Positions 1 to 8,695 of a stretch of DNA of 64,000 nt are shown one piece after another. Origin of the DNA: Nocardiopsis terrae (GTDB taxonomy: Bacteria; Actinomycetota; Actinomycetes; Streptosporangiales; Streptosporangiaceae); the NCBI RefSeq assembly GCF_014651695.1, contig NZ_BMXJ01000001.1:722944-786943 (forward strand). The letters are read 5' to 3'. How positions within the stretch are numbered: the stretch's first letter is position 1; each line of letters starts with the position of its first letter. Below the pieces are notes generated by a model. It did no database searches, was not told where the DNA came from, and saw only the letters and a list, made by a program, of their open reading frames with translations. The position numbers were made by a program, and so were the translations under genes.

Positions 1-2
1 CC

Positions 3-515
3 GAGGGCACCGACTTCCTGAGTGAAGCGGAACTCACGGTCATGTCGATGACCGACCGCAAGGCCCGCGAGCGGCTCGGCCGCGTCGTCCGCCTGCTGCG
101 CGAACACGAACTGCCCGAGGTCGAGCAGTTGAGCGGCGTCAGCTCCGCCGCCGCCAAGCGGGTCCTGTGCGACCACGCCCTGGACGTCCTCGGTGCCCAC
201 CTGCGCGCGGACCGCCTGCCCGAGGTGCCCGACGTGATGCGCAGGATGCTGAACGTGGAGGAGGAGGCCCTGAGCATCCACTCCGGCGAGGCGCCCAGGC
301 CCAGCGCACCGATCGAGAAGAGCCCGGTCACCCCCCGCCCGCGGCACACCGGCACCGCGAAGACCGCCGGTGGCACCGGCAGTACCGGTGGCACCGCGCG
401 CAAGACCGCCAAGACCGCCAAGACCGCCGCCAAACCGAGCGGGAAGAGCGGCGGGCACAGCACCACCGCCACCGAGGAGGAGCCCAAGAAGGAGAGCGCC
501 TTCTGGGACGACTGA
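3..515 (+). CDS. C-terminal part of an unknown protein with a Lys/Thr/Ala tail (partial, 5' end outside window)
   Basis: The reading frame is open from base 3 to the TGA at 513-515, so this is the 3' end of a gene starting upstream. An ATG at 42 exists, but the frame continues through it without a stop. The first ~95 residues look helical and charged, with Leu/Arg/Glu-rich stretches such as RLLREHELPEVEQL. The last ~65 are low-complexity Pro/Thr/Gly/Ala/Lys, including three KTA repeats, and the protein ends in the acidic/aromatic residues SAFWDD. I do not recognise the family. The basic KTA-rich tail resembles histone H1-like tails of actinobacterial proteins, but that is only a compositional likeness. 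The next gene on this strand is over 450 bases away, so this is probably the last gene of its unit. Confidence 0.6.
   Translation, partial: EGTDFLSEAELTVMSMTDRKARERLGRVVRLLREHELPEVEQLSGVSSAAAKRVLCDHALDVLGAHLRADRLPEVPDVMRRMLNVEEEALSIHSGEAPRPSAPIEKSPVTPRPRHTGTAKTAGGTGSTGGTARKTAKTAKTAAKPSGKSGGHSTTATEEEPKKESAFWDD
402..428 (+). repeat. Three tandem 9-bp repeats coding Lys-Thr-Ala
   Basis: AAGACCGCC occurs at 402-410, 411-419 and 420-428 in perfect tandem inside the partial first gene. It encodes KTA three times and could vary in copy number between strains. Confidence 0.8.
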
Positions 516-976
516 TCCGAACAGAGGACGACAACGCATGATCTTTGCGTCGAACACCGTTTCACCGGAGGGAAACCGTGTTTCACCGGCGGGTCAGAGG
601 TGATTCGCGCGGGAGCGGATGAGACAGTCGGACAGGAAAGCCTCAGGCGACTGCCCCCGGCGAAGGAATTGTGCGGCGCAATTGTGGTCAGGAACCGCGC
701 GCGTGGACAACCCGAGCGCGCGCTCATCGGGAACTTCACCTAGGATCACTGCCACGCGCGGGTTCCGGTATTCTCAGCGCCCTCTGGCCGCTGCCGCTCC
801 AGCTGTCCTCACGGATTCGCCATCCCCCCTCGGTGACTTTTCGGCCAGGATTCCGGTCTGCCCGCGCGCATCCCCCGCGCGACCTCCGCCCCTCTCGGAC
901 ACGGACGCGTGACCCGCCAGGGTCGGTGTCCGGCCGTTGGCGCACCCAGCCGTCCGAACTCACCGAGATTGTCACT
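516..976. other. 461-nt intergenic region with a 10-bp direct repeat
   Basis: No convincing gene lies here. GTTTCACCGG occurs at 559-568 and again at 580-589, 21 bp apart, or two helical turns, so both copies face the same side of the helix. A regulator site is possible. The region must also hold the promoter of the LCP gene starting at 977. I could not fix a -10 or -35. Confidence 0.4.
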
Positions 977-2671
977 ATGCCCGCTGACGAGAACCCCGCC
1001 GATCCCGGCACGGACCACACACCAGACCAGACCCCCGAGTATCCTCCCCGGACCGAGAGCGCCGGGGAGGGTGCCGCCGAGCCCGACACCGGACGGGCCG
1101 CCGACGAGGGGGTGAACCCCGGGGCCGAGACCCCTGAGGAGGATGCGGGACGGTCCTCCGCCGAGGGCCCCGACCGGGACGACGCACCCCCCGCGGACGG
1201 GGAGGACTCCCCGGAGACCGTGGTCATCGACACCGGGGTGCCGGTCGAGACCACCGCGGACACCGCAGCCGCGGACACAGCGGGTGCCGAAAGCCCCGCG
1301 GACACCGGGGCCGGGACGGAGTCCGACCGGGACACGGCACCCGCCGCCGCAACCGCTGCGGACGCCGCGGCCGGAGCGGGTGCCGGAGCAGGGACGGACC
1401 CGGACGAGGCGGGCGCCGGGACCGCCGCGGTCGAGGACGGCGCCGCGGGGGACCGAACCCCGGAGGCCGACGCCGGGCCCGCCGGGAAGAAGCACAGACG
1501 GGGCCGCCTGCGCAGGGTCGCCCTGTGGACCTCCGCGACCCTGGCCCTGGTCATGTGCGCCGGCGTGGCCACCGCCTACGGCTACTACCACTACCTGCGC
1601 TCCGACATGGTGCAGCACGACATCGGTGCGCTGCTCAACGAGGAGGAGCGTCCGGACAGGCTCAACGACGCGGTGAACATCCTCTTCATCGGCTCGGACG
1701 GGTACGAGGAGGACAGCCCCGCCTACTCCACGGAGTTCGAGGGCGAGCGGTCCGACTCCCTGATGCTGGCGCACATCTCGCCGGACAACCGGGCCTCGGT
1801 GATCAGCTTCCCGCGTGACTCCCTCGTCCAGCTCCCGGAGTGCGACGCCTACGGTGAGGCCCAGGGGACCTACGGTTACTTCGGCATGATCAACGCCGCG
1901 ATGTACCACGGCGGACCTCCCTGCGTCGTGCGGACCATCGAAACCCTCACGGACATCCGGGTCGACCACTTCGTCCACCTGAGCTTCGCGAGCTTCCGGG
2001 ACGTGGTGGACGCCATCGGCGGTGTGGACATGTGCATTCCCGAACCGATGCAGGACCGCCGCGCCAAGCTGGACCTCGAAGCCGGCGAGCAGACCCTGGA
2101 CGGGAACGAGGCGCTGTCCTTCGTCCGCGCCCGGTACGACATCGGTGACGGCGGCGACATGGGGCGCATCGACCGGCAGCAGATGTTCCTCGCCGCGCTC
2201 GCGGACCAGGCGACCAGCAGCGACGTACTCACGAGCCCGAGCAAGCTCAACGGCATCCTCCAGGCGGTGGTGCGGCACAGCGCCACCGACCGGGAGCTGA
2301 CCCTGGACCGGATGCTGTCCGTGGCGGTCACGATGGCCGACGTGGACCTGGCCGACATCGAGTTCCACACCGTGCCCTGGTACCAGGCGCCCTACGATCC
2401 CAACCGGGTCATGTGGAACGAGGCGGAGGCCGCCGAGCTGTTCTCCGCGGTGCGCGAGGACCGCAGCCTGCCCGAACTGCTCGCCGCCGACGACGCGTCC
2501 GCCCCGCAGGAGCCGCCGACGGCCGAGCCGACCCCGGCGGACTCGGAGGCTGCCGTCGGAGAGGGCGATGCCGTGCCGGACACGCCCGCCCGACCGGGCG
2601 TGGGCCGGGACGCCACGTCCGACCCCTGCCAGGACGGTCTCGGTTTCGGCACCGGCGAGAACGACTGGTAG
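977..2671 (+). CDS. LytR-CpsA-Psr (LCP) family wall-polymer phosphotransferase
   Basis: LCP enzymes move lipid-linked anionic polymers (teichoic acid, arabinogalactan or capsule) onto peptidoglycan at the outer face of the membrane. The frame extends to 671, but ATG 977 is chosen because the protein-like region begins there. Residues 1 to ~175 form a long acidic Ala/Asp/Glu/Pro/Thr-rich disordered cytoplasmic region. One membrane helix follows at ~180-203 (WTSATLALVMCAG). The LCP domain runs from ~232 to 420. It shows VNILFIGSDG, the GERSDSLMLAHI block with its conserved Arg/Asp, the SFPRDS motif, the IGGVDMCIPEPM core and the SFVRARYDIGDGGDMGRIDRQQMFL signature, so it looks intact. The Pro/Ala-rich tail has no recognisable LytR_C domain. 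The 564-residue length is long because of the N-terminal extension. A strong terminator follows. The teichoic-acid-type gene at 44.8 kb could supply its substrate, but that link is inferred. Confidence 0.9.
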   Translation: MPADENPADPGTDHTPDQTPEYPPRTESAGEGAAEPDTGRAADEGVNPGAETPEEDAGRSSAEGPDRDDAPPADGEDSPETVVIDTGVPVETTADTAAADTAGAESPADTGAGTESDRDTAPAAATAADAAAGAGAGAGTDPDEAGAGTAAVEDGAAGDRTPEADAGPAGKKHRRGRLRRVALWTSATLALVMCAGVATAYGYYHYLRSDMVQHDIGALLNEEERPDRLNDAVNILFIGSDGYEEDSPAYSTEFEGERSDSLMLAHISPDNRASVISFPRDSLVQLPECDAYGEAQGTYGYFGMINAAMYHGGPPCVVRTIETLTDIRVDHFVHLSFASFRDVVDAIGGVDMCIPEPMQDRRAKLDLEAGEQTLDGNEALSFVRARYDIGDGGDMGRIDRQQMFLAALADQATSSDVLTSPSKLNGILQAVVRHSATDRELTLDRMLSVAVTMADVDLADIEFHTVPWYQAPYDPNRVMWNEAEAAELFSAVREDRSLPELLAADDASAPQEPPTAEPTPADSEAAVGEGDAVPDTPARPGVGRDATSDPCQDGLGFGTGENDW

Positions 2672-2689
2672 CCGGACCCGACCGACGCC

Positions 2690-2725
2690 ACGGGCCCCCG
2701 CCGCGCGAATGCGGCGGGGGCCCGT
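2690..2725 (+). terminator. Strong hairpin terminator of the LCP gene
   Basis: Arms 2690-2704 and 2711-2725 form a perfect 15-bp GC-rich stem around a 6-nt loop (GCGAAT), 18 nt after the LCP stop codon. No U-tract follows, as is common in actinobacteria. Confidence 0.85.
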
Positions 2726-2906
2726 GCTGTCCGTTGCGGCAGAGGGCCCGCGCTCCCGGGACCGGGGGTGTCGTCACGGCCCCGGGAGGGGGCGGCTGCC
2801 TCGGGCGGCGGGGTCTCTGCCGTCCCGCCGGTACGCGCCGGGGAACCCCCACAGTCCCCTGGCGCCCCAGTCGACGGGGGTGGTCCCGCGCACCGCCCGA
2901 GGCGGT

Positions 2907-2934
2907 GTGCGCCCGCCGGTCGTGGCGGGCGCAC
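2907..2934 (-). terminator. Hairpin terminator of the minus-strand secreted-protein gene
   Basis: GTGCGCCCGCC (2907-2917) and GGCGGGCGCAC (2924-2934) form a perfect 11-bp stem with a 6-nt loop. It lies just beyond the stop codon of the gene ending at 2944. Confidence 0.8.
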
Positions 2935-2943
2935 GTTCTGGGG

Positions 2944-3945
2944 TCAGGACATGTTCGGCAGGTCCTCACCCAGCAGGTCACCGGTGGGCAGTTCCCCGGC
3001 GAGGGGCAGCTGCTCCACCGGCAGCAGGTCACCGGTGGGCAGGTCGTCGGCGGGCAGTTCCCCGGCCAGGGGCAGCTGCTCGGTGCCGACCTCGGGGGCA
3101 CCCAGCTCCGGCAGGCCCTGGACGTCGACCAGGTCGCCGCCGGGGGTCTGCGGCAGCAGCCCGCCCTCCAGCTCCGTCCCGGCACCGCTCATCGGCAGGG
3201 TGTCGTTGACGTCGCTGGGCAGCAGGGTGGTGAGCCCGCCGGTCAGGTCGGCGTTCTCGCCCGCGTCGAGACCGACCGGGTCGCTCATCGGAACGGTCTC
3301 GCCGACCTGGGCGAGGTCGATGTCGTCCAGGCCCACCAGCTCGGGGTTGGCCTCGTGGAGACCGCTGCCGACACGGTCGCCCAGCTCGACGGCGGTGTCG
3401 TTGACGACGTCCGTGCTCTGCTCCAGGGGGAGCGGCGACCCGGGGTGGCTCAACGGCAGGGTCTGGCCGCCACCGTTCAGGCCCAGGCCGTCGAGCAGGC
3501 CCGTCCCGCCCAGCAGGGTGGAGACCGGGTCGACCGACCCGCTGCTGAGCGGCAGGGTCTCGGCGGCGCTGTCCAGCTCCAGCGGTCCGACGCCGGTGGA
3601 GTTCTCCTCACCGGTCTGGAGCGGAGCGTCCGCGGAGATGCTGTCGCTGGAGACGGTGTCGCCGACCACGTGGCCGAGGGGGCCGTCGTCCTGGCCGGAC
3701 TGGTGCTGCAGCTCGGGCTGGGCGGAGAGCTCGCCGGGCTGGACCTTGACCAGGTCGCCGACGGGCGAGGTGACGCCATCGGTCAGGGTGGACGGAACCT
3801 GGCTGCCCAGGTCGCCCAGGGGGAGGCCCTCCGTGGCACCGCCGAGCGCGTCAGCCCCTGCGACACCGGCGCCGAGGGCGACGAATCCGGCGGCGCCGGC
3901 GGCCACCAGCAGGGTCCGGGCGGAGGTACGGGCGGTGTGGAACAT
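2944..3945 (-). CDS. Secreted acidic repeat protein, family not recognised
   Basis: This 333-residue protein begins with a clear Sec signal peptide: basic MFHTARTSAR, a hydrophobic LLVAAGAAGFVALGAGVAG core, and probable cleavage near residue 31. The mature part is acidic, rich in Leu, Gly, Pro, Asp and Ser, and has almost no basic residues or cysteine. It is built of degenerate short repeats around LPL, such as LPLSSGSVDPVSTLLGG and LPLSHPGSPLPLEQ. At the C-terminus EQLPLAGELP and LPTGDLL each occur twice within ~40 residues, and the DNA at 2970-3080 is repetitive to match. GGAAGGAC just ahead of the ATG decides the start. There is no LPXTG sortase motif and no enzyme motif. It stands alone in its unit and may be a surface or spore-coat structural protein; the function is unknown. 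Confidence 0.75.
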   Translation of the reverse strand: MFHTARTSARTLLVAAGAAGFVALGAGVAGADALGGATEGLPLGDLGSQVPSTLTDGVTSPVGDLVKVQPGELSAQPELQHQSGQDDGPLGHVVGDTVSSDSISADAPLQTGEENSTGVGPLELDSAAETLPLSSGSVDPVSTLLGGTGLLDGLGLNGGGQTLPLSHPGSPLPLEQSTDVVNDTAVELGDRVGSGLHEANPELVGLDDIDLAQVGETVPMSDPVGLDAGENADLTGGLTTLLPSDVNDTLPMSGAGTELEGGLLPQTPGGDLVDVQGLPELGAPEVGTEQLPLAGELPADDLPTGDLLPVEQLPLAGELPTGDLLGEDLPNMS

Positions 3946-4315
3946 GGAATGTCCTTCCGGAGTGTGTGTTCGGTTCGGGGGCGCGACGGAGCGGGTGTCG
4001 TGCCCCGTTCAGCGGTCCGGGTCCCTGGCCAGGGGCTCCGGGCCTGATGGTCGTACGGGTGAGCTCTCCGGCCGGTGAACCCCGCCGCCCCTGGTGGGAG
4101 CGGGTCGGGTTCGGGCCGGATCCAGTCGGTCGGTCTGGCGGACCACCGGCTGACGTGAACCTCGCGAACGAGGTGCGGGGCTCACGTCAACCCCCAGGTG
4201 TCACTGGGTACGGGTGTCGCTGGGAGGGCGCCGGTCGAAGGGGCGCGCGGGAAGCGGACGCGTGCGGCGCGCGCGGCTCGGGGCCTGCGGGGCGGGACGC
4301 GTGTCCGGTGGTGCG
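3946..4315. other. 370-nt intergenic region with a nested inverted repeat
   Basis: This lies between two minus-strand secreted-protein genes and must contain the promoter of the 3945 gene. At 4151-4189 TGACGTGA (4151-4158) pairs with TCACGTCA (4182-4189). Inside it ACCTCG (4159-4164) pairs with CGAGGT (4169-4174) around a 4-nt loop. It could be a factor-independent terminator of the upstream minus gene's neighbour, or an operator with a TGACGT core. No gene is seen. Confidence 0.5.
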
Positions 4316-5134
4316 CTAGTCCGGGGAGAAGGTCGGCTCGTCCGCGGAGTCGGCGGGGGCCGAGCGCAGGACGTGCCGGGCGGCCTCGAACAGGCCGGGG
4401 GCGGGGGCCGGGGATCCGGCGGTCTGCAGGTAGCCGGCGACCGCGGGTGCGGCGCCGCCGCCGACGGCAGAGGTGCCGTTGGCCACGGTGGTGACCGTCT
4501 CGGCCCCGCGGGGTCCGGTGTCGACGGTTCCGCCGCGTTCGCGGGTACCGGTCTCCTCGGCGGAGGGGTCGGTCTGCGGACGCGCCGTGACGGGGGCCTC
4601 GTCCGCGATCCGCTCGTCCGCCGCCGACTTCTCGGGCTGCGCGGCGGCCCCCTGCTCCCGGCGGGGCTCGGCGGGGGCGTCCTCGCCGTCGCCGACCGGG
4701 GCGGGTGCGGTGACCTGATCGGGGTCGGGGATGACGGCCTCGGGCAGGTTCCCGGGACGCGGCAGGGAGGTGTCCCGGACCGTTTCACGGACCTGCTGGA
4801 CGGGTTCGGCCGCTTCGGTCTCGACCGCCCGGGCGGTCTCGGCTGCTCCGTCCAGCGCCCTGTCGGCCTGCCTCGCGGCTTGGTCGCCCACGGCGGTGAC
4901 CGCTCCGCTGATAGAACCGCCGAGCGTCTCGGCGCTTTCAACGACGGTGTCGCCGGGTAGGGCGTTCCCGGTGACGGGTACCTCCTCGGCATGCGCCGGG
5001 ATCGCGGCGGCGAGCCACACGGTGAACAGGATTCCGGCGAGCAGGCCGGCGAGCAGCAGGGCCCGGCGGAGTGCTTCCGGCCACACGGCGGGACGGACGC
5101 CGATGGCGCCGACCGTACCGTGGTATCCAGACAC
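4316..5134 (-). CDS. Secreted Ala/Pro/Glu-rich protein of unknown function
   Basis: This is a 272-residue protein with an N-terminal cytoplasmic stretch and a hydrophobic signal (ALLLAGLLAGILFTVWLAAAI) ending in AHA before EEVP, so cleavage near residue 49 is likely. The first mature third is helical and charged, with amphipathic repeats such as GSISGAVTAVGDQAARQADRA. The rest is low-complexity Pro/Ala/Glu/Arg, and a short hydrophobic Gly/Ala stretch with AGYLQTAGSPAPAPGLFEAARHVL lies near the end. There is no catalytic motif and no wall-anchor signal. It resembles the neighbouring 2944-3945 gene only in being exported and low-complexity. A cell-envelope role is inferred from export alone. 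Confidence 0.65.
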   Translation of the reverse strand: MSGYHGTVGAIGVRPAVWPEALRRALLLAGLLAGILFTVWLAAAIPAHAEEVPVTGNALPGDTVVESAETLGGSISGAVTAVGDQAARQADRALDGAAETARAVETEAAEPVQQVRETVRDTSLPRPGNLPEAVIPDPDQVTAPAPVGDGEDAPAEPRREQGAAAQPEKSAADERIADEAPVTARPQTDPSAEETGTRERGGTVDTGPRGAETVTTVANGTSAVGGGAAPAVAGYLQTAGSPAPAPGLFEAARHVLRSAPADSADEPTFSPD

Positions 5135-5449
5135 CGGGAGGTTTCCTTCCGCTGTGGGAGCGAGTCCGCCCCGGCGAAGTGCCGAGGAGCGACAACATCA
5201 GGTGTGCGTGCGAATAGCACCGGAAAACAGGGGTTACATGCGCTGGACGCGAGGTCAGAGAGGCCTTCGTGCGCCGACTGACCGTGACGTTAGCATGAAT
5301 TGCCGAGCCGCCGCCCCCGATTCCCGGGGAATTTCCGGGCTCTCGGACAAGCTTCCTAGCAGCCAGATGTGGCAAACCGGGAAAAAACCAACGACAATTC
5401 AACTATTAGCCCTCAACCCCTCAACGGCTCTGCGGAGGTTGACCCACAC
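5135..5449. other. 315-nt divergent promoter region
   Basis: The region separates the minus-strand secreted-protein gene from the plus-strand sensor kinase, so both promoters must lie here. It is less GC-rich than its flanks. No operator-like symmetry stood out. A GTG at 5369 would extend the kinase but has no ribosome-binding site. Confidence 0.4.
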
Positions 5450-7180
5450 ATGACCGAGATCCCCCAGAGCCACCGGTTGTCCCCCAGGCCCCTGGAGGAG
5501 CTCCTCTCCGAGGTGCACTCCCAGATGAACCCGGGGCTTTCCGCCCAGGGGAGGGTGCACTCCCTGCTCCAGGCGGTCCTGGCCATCGGTGGTGATCTGG
5601 ATCTGGCGACCGTGCTGCGCCGGCTCACGGAGGCCGCCGCGCACCTGGCGGAGGCCAGGTTCGCCGGGCTGGGCGTGATCGGTGAGGACGGGAGCTTCAC
5701 CGAGTTCATCCCGGTCGGTCTCTCCCGGGCGCAGGCCGAGCGGATCGGCCGTTTCCCGCACGGCAAGGGGGTGTTGGGCGCGCCCCTGTACGAACGGACC
5801 GCGCTGCGCCTGGCCGACCTGCGCGACCACCCGGACTTCGGCGGTTTCCCCGAGGGGCACCCCGCGATGTCGAGTTTCCTCGGCGTGCCGATCCAGGTGC
5901 GCGGCGAGATATTCGGCAACCTCTACCTGACGGAGAAGGAGAACGGCGGGGAGTTCGACGAGGAGGACGAAACCATCGTCACCGCGTTGGCCACCGCCGC
6001 GGGCGTGGCGATCGAGAACGCCCGCCTGTACGAGGAGACCCGGCTGCGCGAGCGGTGGCTGGGCGCCTCCACCGAGATCACCACCCGGCTGCTGTCGGGA
6101 GCCGACACCGACGAGGTGCTGGCGTTCATGGCGGCCCAGGCAAGGGAGATCGGCGGTGCGGACACGGCGGTGGTGATGCTGCCGGACCCGCACGCGCGCG
6201 GGCACCTGTTCGCGGAGTTCGCGGACGGCCCCATCGCCCAGGAGATCCTGGGGACCCCGGTGGAGATCCACGACTCCGTCTGCGGGCTGGTCTATGAGAC
6301 GGGTGAGGCCACCGCCCTGCCCGACCTGCGGCTGGCCAACTGCCCGATGCTCACCCACCGGGGTTACGGCCCCGGTCTGCTGGTTCCCCTGGGAACTCCC
6401 GGGAACACCCGGGGGGTACTGCTGCTCGGCAAGCTCTCCGACCGGGCGCCGTTCGACGAGAACGTGCGGCGCATGCTGCACGCCTTCTCCGTGCAGGCGG
6501 GGGTGGCCCTGGAACTGGCCGAGACACGGCGGGACAGCGAGCGGATCGTGGTGCTGGAGGAGCGGGACCGGATCGCCAAGGACCTGCACGACGTGGTGAT
6601 CCAACGGTTGTTCGCCTCCGCGATGACCCTGATGAGCACGGTCCGGCTGATCGGCTCCACGGAGGCCGAGGAGCGGGTCCAGAGCACCATCGACGAACTG
6701 GACGGCACGATCCGGGAGATCCGGTCGACCATCTTCGACCTCCAGAACCCGCCGAGCAGACGGGACACGTCGCTGCGCGGGAGGATCCTGCGGCTGGCGG
6801 AGAGCACCGCGCACAGCCTGGGGTGCCACCCGGGGGTGAGCCTGGACGGGCCGATCGACGCGTCGGTCCCGGACGAGGTGGGCGAACAGCTGCTGGCGGT
6901 CCTGGGCGAGGGTCTGACCAACGTCGCCCGGCACGCCCGGGCCACGGAGGTGCACGTCTCGGTGACGGTGGAGGAGAGGTCCGCGACCGGACGGCCCACC
7001 ACCCTGGCGCTCACCGTCACCGACAACGGGGTGGGGCTTCCCGAGGAGGGGCGCCGGAGCGGTCTGCGCAACCTGGACCAGCGCGCCCGGGCCCTGGGCG
7101 GCGTGTTCAGCGCCGGCCGGGGCCCCGGCGGCGGCACCGTGCTCGTGTGGAAGGTCCCGGTCGAGGACCCCGCGGCCTGA
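5450..7180 (+). CDS. Orphan GAF-GAF sensor histidine kinase of the DevS/DosS type
   Basis: The predicted product is a 576-residue soluble two-component sensor kinase. ATG 5450 is chosen because GGAGG at 5434-5438 precedes it by 11 nt; an in-frame GTG at 5369 has no Shine-Dalgarno. GAF-A spans ~50-200 and ends FLGVPIQVRGEIFGNLYLTEK, very like mycobacterial DosS. His137 (in EGHPAM) sits where DosS carries its haem-ligating histidine. GAF-B spans ~215-360. The HisKA_3 phospho-acceptor is His380 in ERDRIAKDLHDVV. The HATPase_c domain follows with GLTNVARHA (N box) and DNGVGLPEEG/SGLRNLDQRA (G boxes). There are no membrane segments. No response regulator is next to it, so the partner is elsewhere. 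Redox or gas sensing is inferred from the DosS likeness. Confidence 0.88.
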   Translation: MTEIPQSHRLSPRPLEELLSEVHSQMNPGLSAQGRVHSLLQAVLAIGGDLDLATVLRRLTEAAAHLAEARFAGLGVIGEDGSFTEFIPVGLSRAQAERIGRFPHGKGVLGAPLYERTALRLADLRDHPDFGGFPEGHPAMSSFLGVPIQVRGEIFGNLYLTEKENGGEFDEEDETIVTALATAAGVAIENARLYEETRLRERWLGASTEITTRLLSGADTDEVLAFMAAQAREIGGADTAVVMLPDPHARGHLFAEFADGPIAQEILGTPVEIHDSVCGLVYETGEATALPDLRLANCPMLTHRGYGPGLLVPLGTPGNTRGVLLLGKLSDRAPFDENVRRMLHAFSVQAGVALELAETRRDSERIVVLEERDRIAKDLHDVVIQRLFASAMTLMSTVRLIGSTEAEERVQSTIDELDGTIREIRSTIFDLQNPPSRRDTSLRGRILRLAESTAHSLGCHPGVSLDGPIDASVPDEVGEQLLAVLGEGLTNVARHARATEVHVSVTVEERSATGRPTTLALTVTDNGVGLPEEGRRSGLRNLDQRARALGGVFSAGRGPGGGTVLVWKVPVEDPAA

Positions 7181-7212
7181 GCGGGCTCGGGAGGCCGGGG
7201 GGCACCACGCGC

Positions 7213-7244
7213 GACGGGCCCGGCCCCGCGGGGCCGGGCCCGTC
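7213..7244. terminator. Bidirectional terminator between convergent genes
   Basis: GACGGGCCCGGCCCC (7213-7227) pairs perfectly with GGGGCCGGGCCCGTC (7230-7244). It sits between the stop codons of the sensor kinase (7180) and the MFS gene (7251) and can serve both. Confidence 0.85.
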
Positions 7245-7250
7245 GACCGC

Positions 7251-8660
7251 TCAGGCCGAGGCCTTCCGGGCCCTTCCGGCCACGAAGGCCGTGGCCAGGG
7301 AGAGCACCGCGACACCCCACCAGACCCCCTGGTAGGCCAGGAGCGCGGGTTCGTCGGTCCCGGCCGTCAGGAAGTAGCCGAGGACACCGGCGGAGACCGC
7401 CCCGCCGACGCTCCCGCCGAGTGTCTTGAGGTTGTTGAACACCGCGGAGGCGCTCCCCGCCCGGTCCGCCGCGCTGGCCTCGACCACCAGGGTCGGCAGC
7501 GCGCCCAACGCCATCCCGCAGCCCAGCCCGACCAGTGTGAACAGGCCCAGGAACAGCGGGAGCAGCTGCCACGCGAACGCCATGCCGGTGAGCCCTCCGG
7601 CGATCAGCGAGAACGCGACGAAGACCGTGCGCCGGTAACCGAGCCGTCCCGCGACGGCCGCGATGGTGCTGGCCCCGACGAAGGCCGTCGCCGACGGCAG
7701 GATCACCGCCAGGGCGAGGGCCATCACCCCCAGCCCGAACCCGTATCCGACGTCCTCCGGCGAGGCCGACAGGTAGAGCACGATGCCGCTCTGGCCGCCG
7801 AGCAGCACCACGCCCAGGACCGCCCCGGCGAAGTAGTGGGGCGCGACGGCGGCGGAGGCGACGCCCGCCACGTCCACGAGGGGGTGCTCCGTACGCAGTT
7901 CCAGCCGCACCCACACCGCGAACAGCACCGCTGCCGCCACGAGCCCGCCGAGGAACAGCGGTGAGGTCCAGCCCCAGGTGTTGCCCTGGGAGATCGAACC
8001 CAGCAGAGCGACCAGGGCGAGGCCGAGGAGGACCCCGCCGCGCCAGTCCATACCGCCCTCGGCCCTGTTCCGGGACTCGGGGATCCGGAAGTACGACAGG
8101 GCCAGGCAGGCGACCGCGAGCGCCGCGAGGAGGGCCAGGGTCACCCGGACGTCGCCGACCAGGCCCTGCACCATCCCGGCGACCAGGGCTCCCAGGAGGG
8201 ATCCGAGGGTGAGCGAACCCACCAGCATGCCGATGGCCCGGCGGCTCTGTTCGGGTGAGAGGCGGTCCCGCACCAGGCCGATCTCCAGGGGGAGCAGTGC
8301 GGCGAGCGGGCCGAGCAGGGCCCGGCCGACCAGCAGCACCGTCAGGTCGGGCGCGAGGGCCACGACCACGCTGCCGACGGTGATGAACAGCAGTGCCACC
8401 CGCAGCATCCGCCGGTACCCGTACAGGTCGCCCAACCGCCCGAAGATCGGGACGCTCACGGCCGCCGCCAGGTACTGGACGGCGTGCACCCAGTGGAGTT
8501 GGGCACTGGGGACGCCCAGTTCCGACTGGATGGAGGGGAGCAGGGGGTTGGTGGCGCCCTGGAGCAGCCCGCTGGTCAGTTCGAAGAAGACCAGCAGGCC
8601 GACCACGGCGACCACTCCCGTCACCGTGTGCTCGGCGGTCCCGGGACTGCGCTCACTCAA
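7251..8660 (-). CDS. MFS transporter (DHA2-like drug/metabolite exporter)
   Basis: This 469-residue membrane protein has about 14 hydrophobic helices, as in 14-TM DHA2-type exporters. GRLGDLYGYRRML after helix 2 is the MFS motif A (G-x3-D-x2-G-x-R-R). A second block, AGRLGYRRTV, lies in the C-terminal half. The open frame continues far upstream through the M20 gene's shadow. A TTG at 8658-8660 is taken as the start because AGAAGGG lies 8 nt before it; GTG alternatives exist a few codons later. The stop of the M20 amidohydrolase is 35 nt upstream on the same strand, so the two are probably co-transcribed. Substrate unknown. Confidence 0.85.
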   Translation of the reverse strand: MSERSPGTAEHTVTGVVAVVGLLVFFELTSGLLQGATNPLLPSIQSELGVPSAQLHWVHAVQYLAAAVSVPIFGRLGDLYGYRRMLRVALLFITVGSVVVALAPDLTVLLVGRALLGPLAALLPLEIGLVRDRLSPEQSRRAIGMLVGSLTLGSLLGALVAGMVQGLVGDVRVTLALLAALAVACLALSYFRIPESRNRAEGGMDWRGGVLLGLALVALLGSISQGNTWGWTSPLFLGGLVAAAVLFAVWVRLELRTEHPLVDVAGVASAAVAPHYFAGAVLGVVLLGGQSGIVLYLSASPEDVGYGFGLGVMALALAVILPSATAFVGASTIAAVAGRLGYRRTVFVAFSLIAGGLTGMAFAWQLLPLFLGLFTLVGLGCGMALGALPTLVVEASAADRAGSASAVFNNLKTLGGSVGGAVSAGVLGYFLTAGTDEPALLAYQGVWWGVAVLSLATAFVAGRARKASA

Positions 8661-8695
8661 TGGTCGCGCCCTTCTGTGCGTGGGGGATCGGGGGT

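Noticed and set aside
2413..4047. A long plus-strand frame through the LCP end and secreted gene
   Set aside because: It crosses two terminators and mirrors a signal-peptide gene on the other strand.
5399..7315. A 638-codon minus-strand frame opposite the sensor kinase
   Set aside because: It is a shadow of the GC-rich third-position bias of the plus-strand kinase. It is low-complexity, His/Gln/Arg-rich, with no domain or ribosome-binding site.
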